Below are positions 50,901-57,463 of a stretch of 64,000 nt of DNA, piece by piece (the stretch's first letter is position 1; every line of letters starts with the position of its first letter). The translations under genes and the position numbers were made by a program. The stretch is from contig CAADTH010000034.1 in assembly GCA_900751885.1 (NCBI GenBank), positions 193,955 to 257,954 of the forward strand. Direction: 5' to 3'. Under the pieces are notes generated by a model. That model had not been told where the DNA came from and searched no databases. It saw only the letters and a program-made list of their open reading frames with translations. The DNA comes from Clostridia bacterium. GTDB lineage: Bacteria > Bacillota > Clostridia > UBA1381.

Positions 50901-50920
50901 TTGTTACAATTAGGTAACAA
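50901..50920. promoter_or_regulatory. operator-like palindrome upstream of feo
   Basis: TTGTTAC-AATTAG-GTAACAA, perfect 7-bp arms, about 98 bp before the feo -35 and 75 bp from the nrdD -35. The half sites resemble Rex (TTGTTAA) but the spacing is 2 bp too long. The rest of 50827-51017 shows only a direct repeat GGCGCATGG near 50859 and 50876. Confidence 0.4.
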
Positions 50921-51017
50921 ATATAAAATACATTTATTGGAAAACAAAGTGCGGATAAAAGGGACAGATAGACGCGATAGGGACGGACAAAATAGGGTGT
51001 AGATTTGCGTTTGCCTA

Positions 51018-51046
51018 TAGACAGATATCTTGTTTTCCTATATAAT
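51018..51046 (+). promoter_or_regulatory. promoter of feoAB
   Basis: TAGACA (51018-51023), 17-bp spacer, TATAAT (51041-51046). No classical Fur box was seen. Confidence 0.82.
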
Positions 51047-51082
51047 AGAGTTAGTTTTAGTTAACCAGAGGGGGAAAACAGT

Positions 51083-51310
51083 ATGACATTAGATGAACTG
51101 GAAATCGGCAGGATAGCACGGATTCAGGCAGTCGGCGGAGAGGGAGCTTTGAGGAGACGGCTTTTGGATATGGGCTTGACGCCACATACACAGGTAATGG
51201 TTCGGAAAATCGCACCGATGGGCGATCCGATAGAAATTCATGTGAGGAGCTATGAGCTTACAATTCGCAAGGAGGATGCGAAAAATATAAAGGTGGAGGT
51301 GGGGGCATGA
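51083..51310 (+). CDS. feoA: ferrous iron transport protein A
   Basis: 75 residues, SH3-like fold: IGRIARIQAVGGEGALRRRLLDMGLTPHTQV and IEIHVRSYELTIRKEDAKNI. Helps FeoB. ATG after GAGGGGGAAAACAGT; its stop overlaps the feoB start (ATGA). Confidence 0.95.
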   Translation: MTLDELEIGRIARIQAVGGEGALRRRLLDMGLTPHTQVMVRKIAPMGDPIEIHVRSYELTIRKEDAKNIKVEVGA

Positions 51311-53313
51311 TTTTTGCACTTGCCGGCAATCAAAATTGTGGGAAAACGACACTTTTCAATCAGCTGACCGGCTCGAACCAGCATGTCGGAAATTTCCCCG
51401 GGGTTACGGTGGAGAGAAAGGACGGAATGATTCGGGGGCACAAGGATGCGACGGTTGTGGATTTGCCAGGGATTTATTCTCTGTCTCCTTATACGAGTGA
51501 GGAAATCGTCACAAGAGATTTCCTGCTCAATCAGCACCCGGAGGGGATTATCAATATCGTGGACGCGACAAATATCGAGCGGAATTTGTATTTGAGTATG
51601 CAGCTGATTGAGCTGGGAATTCCGATGGTGATTGCGCTCAATATGATGGACGAGGTGCGCTCGAATGGTGGAACGATAAAAATCAAACAGCTTCAGGAGG
51701 ATTTGGGCGTGCCGGTCGTTCCAATTTCGGCGAGCAAAAACGAGGGAATTTCAGAGCTTGTGGATAAGGCGCTGGCGGTGGCGAAATCGAAGCGGATTCC
51801 GCGCCGGCAGGATTTTTGCTCGGGGCCTGTGCACAGAGCGATTCACGCAGTAGCGCATTTGATTGAGGACCATGCGCAGAGAATCAGCGTTCCGCCGCGG
51901 TTTGCGGCAACCAAGCTGGTGGAGGGCGATGCACCGATGCGAGAGGCGCTGGGACTTTCAGACAATGAGAAGGACATGGTGGAGCACAGCGTGACTGAAA
52001 TGGAGGAGGAGCTTGGTACAGACCGCGAGGCGGCACTGGCGGATATGCGGTATGCGTTTATTGAAGGGCTGTGCGCGGACTGTGTGGTCAAGGGGGGACA
52101 GAGCAGGGAGAGTATTCGAAGCATCCGAATTGACAGCATCCTGACGCACAAATACTTGGCGATTCCAGTGTTTTTGGGAATTATGCTTTTGATTTTCTGG
52201 CTGACATTCGGCGTGATTGGAAGCGTTTTGAGCGATATCCTATCGGCTGGAATCGACGCTTTGACAGGTCTGGTCAGCGGTGCGTTAGAGAATTATGGAA
52301 TCAATCCTGTGGTTCACTCGCTCGTGGTGGACGGCGTGTTTGCGGGAGTGGGGAGTGTGCTCTCGTTTTTGCCTATCATTGTGGTACTGTTTTTCTTTCT
52401 GTCGATTCTGGAGGACAGCGGATATATGGCGCGTGTGGCGTTTGTGATGGATAAGCTTCTTCGAAAAATCGGTCTTTCGGGAAGAAGCTTTGTGCCGATG
52501 CTGATTGGGTTTGGATGCAGTGTGCCCGCGATTATGGCGACGAGGACGCTGTCGAGTGAGCGCGACAGGAAAATGACGATTCTTTTAACGCCGTTTATGA
52601 GCTGCAGCGCGAAGCTTCCAATTTATGCGATGTTTACAATGGCGTTTTTTCCAGACAACCGTGCTTTGGTGATGATGAGCATGTATGTGCTGGGGATTGT
52701 GATAGGAATTCTCAGCGGGCTGGTCTTAAAAAGAACCGCGTTTCATGGAAAGCCGGTTCCGTTTGTGATGGAGCTTCCGAACTACCGGCTTCCGAGCGCG
52801 AAGAGCGTGGGGCTTTTGTTGTGGGATAAGGCGAAGGATTTTCTGGAGCGCGCGTTCACTGTCATTTTTATCGCGACGATTATCATTTGGTTTTTACAGA
52901 CGTTTGATGTGCGGCTCAATGTGGTAGAGTCGAGTGCGGACAGTATGCTTGCAGGAATCGGGCGGTTGATTGCGCCGGTTTTCATGCCGCTTGGATTCAG
53001 CGACTGGAGGGTGTCGACCGCGCTTATCACCGGATTTTCGGCAAAGGAAGCGGTGGTGAGCACGCTGGCGGTACTGACGAACACGAATACAGCAACGCTT
53101 CCGACGGCACTTTCGGGGCTGTTTACGCCGCTTACCGCGTTTGCGTATATGGCGTTTACGCTTTTGTATACACCTTGCATTGCGGCGGTCAACGCGGTAC
53201 GGCGAGAGATGAACAGCGGATGGTATGCGCTGGGAGTGGCGGTATTCCAGACGGGAATCGCGTGGGTGGTCGCCTGCCTGATTTATCAGGTGGGGCGGCT
53301 GTGGATTGGATAG
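51307..53313 (+). CDS. feoB: ferrous iron transport protein B
   Basis: 668 residues. N-terminal G domain: G1 GNQNCGKTT (residues 7-15), switch GNFPGVTVERK, G3 DLPGIYSL, G4 NMMD; then a helical domain and about eight membrane segments with the gate motifs (GFGCSVPAIMATRTL; MSCSAKLPIYA). Imports Fe2+ under anoxia. ATGA overlap with feoA. Confidence 0.97.
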   Translation: MIFALAGNQNCGKTTLFNQLTGSNQHVGNFPGVTVERKDGMIRGHKDATVVDLPGIYSLSPYTSEEIVTRDFLLNQHPEGIINIVDATNIERNLYLSMQLIELGIPMVIALNMMDEVRSNGGTIKIKQLQEDLGVPVVPISASKNEGISELVDKALAVAKSKRIPRRQDFCSGPVHRAIHAVAHLIEDHAQRISVPPRFAATKLVEGDAPMREALGLSDNEKDMVEHSVTEMEEELGTDREAALADMRYAFIEGLCADCVVKGGQSRESIRSIRIDSILTHKYLAIPVFLGIMLLIFWLTFGVIGSVLSDILSAGIDALTGLVSGALENYGINPVVHSLVVDGVFAGVGSVLSFLPIIVVLFFFLSILEDSGYMARVAFVMDKLLRKIGLSGRSFVPMLIGFGCSVPAIMATRTLSSERDRKMTILLTPFMSCSAKLPIYAMFTMAFFPDNRALVMMSMYVLGIVIGILSGLVLKRTAFHGKPVPFVMELPNYRLPSAKSVGLLLWDKAKDFLERAFTVIFIATIIIWFLQTFDVRLNVVESSADSMLAGIGRLIAPVFMPLGFSDWRVSTALITGFSAKEAVVSTLAVLTNTNTATLPTALSGLFTPLTAFAYMAFTLLYTPCIAAVNAVRREMNSGWYALGVAVFQTGIAWVVACLIYQVGRLWIG

Positions 53314-53322
53314 GAGGATGTA

Positions 53323-53487
53323 ATGCAGACGGTAGATTATGTGGTTCTTTTGACAATCGCTGTTTTGGCAGGCTGTGCAGTTGGGTATCTTATGCGCAGG
53401 AAAAAACGCGGATGCGGTGGATGCGGCGGCTGTTGTACATCCTGCCCGGCGGTGTGTGCAAAGAGGAAAAGAGACAACGCATCATAA
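53323..53487 (+). CDS. FeoB-associated Cys-rich membrane peptide
   Basis: 54 residues: a short N-terminus, one membrane segment (VVLLTIAVLAGCAVGYLM), a basic stretch, then GCGGCGGCCTSCPAVC, six cysteines in 15 residues. Small Cys-rich proteins after feoB are recurrent in Firmicutes and may bind iron at the cytosolic face. ATG 10 bp after feoB behind TAGGAGGATGTA. Confidence 0.88.
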   Translation: MQTVDYVVLLTIAVLAGCAVGYLMRRKKRGCGGCGGCCTSCPAVCAKRKRDNAS

Positions 53488-53528
53488 AAATACGGTCATG
53501 GGCGATAAGCTCATGGCCGTATTTTTTT
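53486..53528. terminator. bidirectional terminator
   Basis: AAAAATACGGTCATG and CATGGCCGTATTTTT (one G-T pair) between the feo operon and the HxlR gene. Confidence 0.85.
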
Positions 53529-53853
53529 ATGACAATGTACAGTGATGTTTTTGATAGGTTTTCCCCCAGGCTTCCATTGAGTCTAATATGGGCTTTAAGC
53601 TATAGCCCTCCTCTGTGAGGGTGTATTCCACGCGCGGCGGGACTTCGGCGTATACTGTTCTTGTCACAAGACCGCTTTCTTCGAGTGAGCGGAGGTTTGC
53701 GGTGAGAACCTTTTGAGAAATTTGCTGGATTGATTTTTTTAGCATCCCGAACCGCTTTGTTCCGCTAAGCAGGTCGCGGATAATCAGAACCTTCCACTTG
53801 TTTCCGATTAAGGCAAGTGTGGTTTCTACAGGGCAGAGAGTCACGTTTTCCAT
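53527..53853 (-). CDS. HxlR-family transcriptional regulator
   Basis: 108 residues. CPVETTLALIGNKWKVLIIRDLLSGTKRF, QKVLTANLRSLEESGLV and VPPRVEYTLTEEGYSL are the winged-helix pattern of HxlR/MarR-like regulators. Start 53853 follows GGAGGATTCCT. Divergent from the flavin-type gene it probably controls. Confidence 0.93.
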   Translation of the reverse strand: MENVTLCPVETTLALIGNKWKVLIIRDLLSGTKRFGMLKKSIQQISQKVLTANLRSLEESGLVTRTVYAEVPPRVEYTLTEEGYSLKPILDSMEAWGKTYQKHHCTLS

Positions 53854-53885
53854 AGGAATCCTCCAATCGTATCTTTTAGGCAGGT

Positions 53886-53935
53886 ATCGCACAAAAAAGT
53901 GCGTACTTTACAAATTGAATCTATAGGAATAGTAT
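53886..53935 (+). promoter_or_regulatory. divergent promoter region with inverted repeat
   Basis: Rightward promoter TTTACA (53907-53912), 17 bp, TAGTAT (53930-53935). An inverted repeat GTATCGCAC-AAAAAA-GTGCGTAC (about 53884-53906) ends at the -35 and is a candidate HxlR operator. TATAGGAA occurs twice, 19 bp apart (53922, 53941). Confidence 0.6.
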
Positions 53936-53982
53936 ATTCTTATAGGAAGAAAAATGCAAGAGTAGAAAAAAGGAGGATAACA

Positions 53983-54384
53983 ATGAAAGAAGTAATTCAA
54001 TTTTTAGAGGAAAATCCAGTACAGTATATGGCTACTGTGGGTAGAGATGGGAAAGCGAAGTGCCGACCTTTTATGTTCTGCTTTGAACAGGACGGCAGGC
54101 TGTGGTTTTGTACCAACAGTAAAAAGGATGTCTACCAGGATATGCAGAAAAATCCATATGTTGAGGTTTCTGTGGCAAGCAAAGACAATGCGTGGATTCG
54201 TTTGAGCGGTAAGGTGGTATTTGAGGATAATAGGAAGGTCAAAGAGGGATGTATGAACAATCCGATTGTGAAAAGCCAGTATCAGACGGCAGACAATCCG
54301 ATTTTTGAGGTGTTTTATCTGTCGGACGCGAGGGCAGTCATTGCAGATTTTTCAGGAAATCCGCCAAAAGAATATGTACTATAA
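53983..54384 (+). CDS. pyridoxamine 5'-phosphate oxidase-like flavin protein
   Basis: 133 residues, split-barrel flavin-binding fold: VIQFLEENPVQYMATVGRDGKAKCRPFMF, LWFCTNSKKDVYQDMQKNP and ARAVIADFSG. Such proteins are flavin reductases, nitroreductase-like or stress proteins; the substrate is unknown. ATG after AAAAGGAGGATAACA; probable target of the divergent HxlR regulator. Confidence 0.88.
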   Translation: MKEVIQFLEENPVQYMATVGRDGKAKCRPFMFCFEQDGRLWFCTNSKKDVYQDMQKNPYVEVSVASKDNAWIRLSGKVVFEDNRKVKEGCMNNPIVKSQYQTADNPIFEVFYLSDARAVIADFSGNPPKEYVL

Positions 54385-54389
54385 TACAT

Positions 54390-54429
54390 AAAAAAGAGCA
54401 AAGCAACCGATATTGCTTTGCTCTTTTTT
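54390..54429. terminator. bidirectional terminator
   Basis: AAAAAAGAGCAAAGCAA-CCGATA-TTGCTTTGCTCTTTTTT; serves both convergent genes. Confidence 0.92.
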
Positions 54430-55648
54430 ATGCGGGGAAGCGGGGCAGCTGCGGAAGGGACACAGAAAAGACAAGCCGGTTTTCTTGATATTCTGCGTGG
54501 ATTGTGCCGCCGTATTTTTGAACGATGTCACGGACGAGTGCAAGCCCGAGTCCAGAGCCGGCTGTATCACGGGAGCGGGATTTATCAATGCGGTAGAAGG
54601 GCTCAAAGATATGCGAAAGGTCTTCCTCGGAAACAGGGGGTGAGGTGTTGGCGATTTGAAAGGAAAAGTCTGTGGTCATGGAGGATGAGGTGATGGTGAT
54701 TTCACCGCCGGATGGGGTATATTTTACTGCATTTTCAATGAGATTCGCTGCCATGCGGTAAAAAAGCAGTTCATTTGCACATATACTGCCCTGGCAATCA
54801 CAGTGTATGGTGAGTTTTTTTTCTGTGATTTGCGGCTGTAATTCTTCTAAAATCCGCTCCACCACATTGGACGCGCAGATGGGTGCAGACTGCCCGCTTT
54901 CCTGTGTGTTCATATGAAGCAAATCGTCAACCAGGTCAATCAGGCGGTCTGTATTTCGAAGAACAATATCGAGGGTTTGCTGATATTCTTCTATGGAAGG
55001 AGCGTCGTCGATTTGAAGCACCTCAATGTTTGTACGCACGCAGGCAAGAGGGGTCTTTAGCTCGTGAGCGGCTGCTTGGGCGAAATGCTTTTGCAGAAAG
55101 AACGCTTTATCCAGCTTGTCGAGCATATGGTTGAAGGAATCTGTCAGTTGGGCAATTTCCGTGCTTGTCGTTTTTTTGTCCAGCCGGAGGGAGAGGTTGT
55201 TTTCATCAATCGTATGGATGTTATCCGCGAGCGCCTTGACAGGCTTTAGCGCGCGCCCTGTAATCCAATACACGGCGAACGAGCCTAAGAGAGTGAGGAG
55301 CATCATGAAAACCAAGCTGCTGGATGTGAAGCTTTTTTTCCTCTGTGTTGTGGTTATAGTGAGCAGTCCGATATCGCCGGAGATTGAATTGTTTGAATCT
55401 TGCAGCTGTTCAGATGAAACCGATGCTTTGACCTCAAAGCTTTCTCCTATTTGCACAGAATCGGCGGGCATCTGCTCCACTTGAGTCGAATACGTACTAA
55501 AATCTGTGATAGGCATAGACTGATAGGCATCCTGAACGAAAAATCGATCTACATTAAAAACGGAAGCGGCTGTGAGTCCGGCGGCAATCACGGCGATAAT
55601 CAGGGCGCACAGCAGTGTGACTTTGATTCGGAGCGGCATGGCTTTCAT
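54428..55648 (-). CDS. sensor histidine kinase
   Basis: 406 residues. TM1 near 8-31, an external domain of about 80 residues, TM2 near 110-130, HAMP linker, H-box with His195 in AAAHELKTPLACVRTN, N-box LIENAVKYTP, G-boxes GSGLGLALVRDI. Orthodox EnvZ/CssS-like class. Overlaps the response regulator by 4 bp, so translated together. Signal unknown. Confidence 0.94.
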   Translation of the reverse strand: MKAMPLRIKVTLLCALIIAVIAAGLTAASVFNVDRFFVQDAYQSMPITDFSTYSTQVEQMPADSVQIGESFEVKASVSSEQLQDSNNSISGDIGLLTITTTQRKKSFTSSSLVFMMLLTLLGSFAVYWITGRALKPVKALADNIHTIDENNLSLRLDKKTTSTEIAQLTDSFNHMLDKLDKAFFLQKHFAQAAAHELKTPLACVRTNIEVLQIDDAPSIEEYQQTLDIVLRNTDRLIDLVDDLLHMNTQESGQSAPICASNVVERILEELQPQITEKKLTIHCDCQGSICANELLFYRMAANLIENAVKYTPSGGEITITSSSMTTDFSFQIANTSPPVSEEDLSHIFEPFYRIDKSRSRDTAGSGLGLALVRDIVQKYGGTIHAEYQENRLVFSVSLPQLPRFPA

Positions 55649-56319
55649 ACGGTTTTTTCCTCTCTATCTATGATTCGATATCCCTGTCCGCGGATATTTT
55701 GAATTAGAGTATGCTTCATTTTTCTGCGCAGGGAATAGATATGTACCTTGATGGTATTGGAAAATGGGTCGCTGTCGCTGTCGAATACATGTTCCATCAG
55801 TTGTTCTGTACTGACCGGTATTCCCTTATGCAGAATCAAATATTCTAAAATTGCAAGTTCTGTTTTGGTGAGTGTGAGGACGCTTCCGCCCTCGTATGCA
55901 ATGCGGGCGGCGGTATCCACAGTTACACCGCCGCACTGCAGGCAGACATTCTCCTGGATAAAGGAGCGGCGCAGAAGATTTCGAATGCGTGCGTCGAGCT
56001 CATCAAAGTGAAACGGCTTAATCAGGTAATCATTTGCACCTGTATCAAGCCCTTCTACTCTCTCCTCTACCGAGGAGCGTGCGGACAAAATCAGAACGCG
56101 AAGCTCTTTATCCTTTTTGCGTATCTCCTCCAGAACCCTGAGACCGTCCAATTTCGGCAAATTCAAATCCAGAACGACCAAATCGTACCGGTTGACTTCG
56201 ATTAAATATAGACCTTCCTCTCCGTCGGATGCACAGTCGATGGCATAGCCTTTTTTTTTCAGCCCGCGTGTGACTGCCGCCAGCAGGTCGCGTTCATCTT
56301 CAATCACCAAAAGTTTCAT
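55645..56319 (-). CDS. OmpR-family response regulator
   Basis: 224 residues. Receiver with Asp51 in LVVLDLNLPKLDG, switch Ser in VLILSARSS and Lys in YLIKPFHFDEL; C-terminal winged helix (TLTKTELAILEYLILHKG...VHIYSLRRKMKH...IRGQGYRI). Partner of the kinase at 54428. Candidate target: the 11-bp-period repeats upstream of the acidic repeat protein. Confidence 0.95.
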   Translation of the reverse strand: MKLLVIEDERDLLAAVTRGLKKKGYAIDCASDGEEGLYLIEVNRYDLVVLDLNLPKLDGLRVLEEIRKKDKELRVLILSARSSVEERVEGLDTGANDYLIKPFHFDELDARIRNLLRRSFIQENVCLQCGGVTVDTAARIAYEGGSVLTLTKTELAILEYLILHKGIPVSTEQLMEHVFDSDSDPFSNTIKVHIYSLRRKMKHTLIQNIRGQGYRIIDREEKTV

Positions 56320-56356
56320 TGTACTACCTCTTTTATCCTAGTTTTCTATATGGGGA

Positions 56357-56386
56357 TAGGGCATGCGAAGCGTTTCGCATGCCCTA
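56357..56386. repeat. perfect 13-bp palindrome between regulator and repeat-protein genes
   Basis: TAGGGCATGCGAA-GCGT-TTCGCATGCCCTA. No T run follows on either strand, so it is not a standard terminator. It may stabilise or process a transcript joining 56473 to the two-component genes, or be a protein site. Confidence 0.55.
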
Positions 56387-56472
56387 CAGCTGTGGGGAAT
56401 AACGGTGTGACAGCGTTTGACTTTGTATGGAGGTCGTCTACACGACTTGTTTTTTATTATATTGAAAGGGGG

Positions 56473-57042
56473 TTAGTTGACCTTGTTGCCATCCTCGTCA
56501 TACACGTTTCCGTTTTCATCGACTGTGTATGATTTTTTAGTGAAATCCGCAAAACCACCTTTTTCCGGAATTTCAACTTTATCGCCGTTTTCGTCGTACA
56601 CGTTGCCATCCTCATCCACGGTGTATGCTGCCCTTACAGATCCGGATATATTCTCAGGAGTTGCAGGGTCTTGGTTTTTCACGGAGCTTGGTTCAACTTT
56701 ATCGCCGTTTTCGTCATATACATTGCCATTTTCATCTAGCGTGTATGCTGCTGTTACAGAGTAGCATGCGTCCACACCATCTTCTGAACCGTACTTAAAA
56801 TCAGACTCAATTTTGTTGCCATCCTCGTCGTAAAGATTTCCGTCTTCTCCTATTTTGAATGTTTTGAAGCTAGAATTAGACGTGCTGTCGCCGTCCTTTG
56901 TGGTTACGGTAAAGGTAAGCGTGCCGGTATTCTGTCCGGCCTCCACCGGCATATCCTCTGCAAAAGCTGGGATTGCTGATAGTGCTCCTACTGTTGTGAC
57001 TGCCGCGATGAGTGCTACTAATTTTTTCGGTTTTAACATCAT
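56473..57042 (-). CDS. secreted acidic repeat protein
   Basis: 189 residues. Signal peptide (KKLVALIAAVTTVGALSAIPAFA, cut after AFA about residue 28). Four 16-residue repeats at 63-78, 101-116, 141-156 and 173-188, such as TVDENGNVYDENGDKV. Strongly acidic; D/N-rich turns suggest calcium binding but this is inferred. Not a named family. AAAGGAGGATTTT precedes the first of two ATGs (57042 or 57039). Lies 153 bp upstream of the response regulator, same strand. Confidence 0.8.
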   Translation of the reverse strand: MMLKPKKLVALIAAVTTVGALSAIPAFAEDMPVEAGQNTGTLTFTVTTKDGDSTSNSSFKTFKIGEDGNLYDEDGNKIESDFKYGSEDGVDACYSVTAAYTLDENGNVYDENGDKVEPSSVKNQDPATPENISGSVRAAYTVDEDGNVYDENGDKVEIPEKGGFADFTKKSYTVDENGNVYDEDGNKVN

Positions 57043-57207
57043 AAAATCCTCCTTTTTTTGTTATGTAATTTTTTCTAGTGCATTTGCGCACTGATTTGTT
57101 TTTTCATTTTTTCCTGATGATAATTGGGGGAATCCGTTCATTGGGGTGCGTGTGCTTAAAATGGGTTGAATGATACGATGCAGTATGCGATTGTCCGTAC
57201 TGCGTTT

Positions 57208-57262
57208 TTAGGTTAGGCATATGAGCTTCGATTCTCCCATGCTACATACAAAGTCCTCCTTT
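57208..57262 (-). promoter_or_regulatory. leader mini-ORFs of the repeat-protein gene
   Basis: Read leftward: AAAGGAGG (57255-57262), 7 nt, then ATG TAG (57247-57242), a start codon followed at once by a stop at ideal spacing. Two bases later begins a 10-codon frame, MGESKLICLT (57240-57208). The leader is about 280 nt. Start-stop elements can hold ribosomes and act on downstream expression; role here is inferred. Confidence 0.4.
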
Positions 57263-57331
57263 CTGAAAGGGTATTTGGTGTGTATCTGTTTGATTCAGGT
57301 GCTTTGGCTGTCTTTCCCCTGCTGCAAGAGT

Positions 57332-57364
57332 ATCATACCACACAGATGGTTAAGGCACGGTTAA
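57332..57364 (-). promoter_or_regulatory. OmpR-type response-regulator promoter
   Basis: Read leftward: TTAACC (57359-57364), 5 bp, TTAACC (57348-57353), 10 bp, TATGAT (57332-57337). The 11-bp period and position over a missing -35 box fit activation by an OmpR/PhoB-type regulator. The nearest such regulator is encoded at 55645. Confidence 0.62.
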
Positions 57365-57400
57365 GAAGAAAAATAGTTCGAAATTGCATTTATGTGCTAT

Positions 57401-57437
57401 AAAAAAGCAGGATAGTATCTGATACTATCCCGCTTTG
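57401..57437 (-). terminator. terminator after valS
   Basis: Read leftward, AAAGCGGGATAGTAT and ATACTATCCTGCTTT pair (one mismatch), followed by TTTTATAG. Confidence 0.88.
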
Positions 57438-57463
57438 AACGTCCATATTGCAGACGAGGCATT

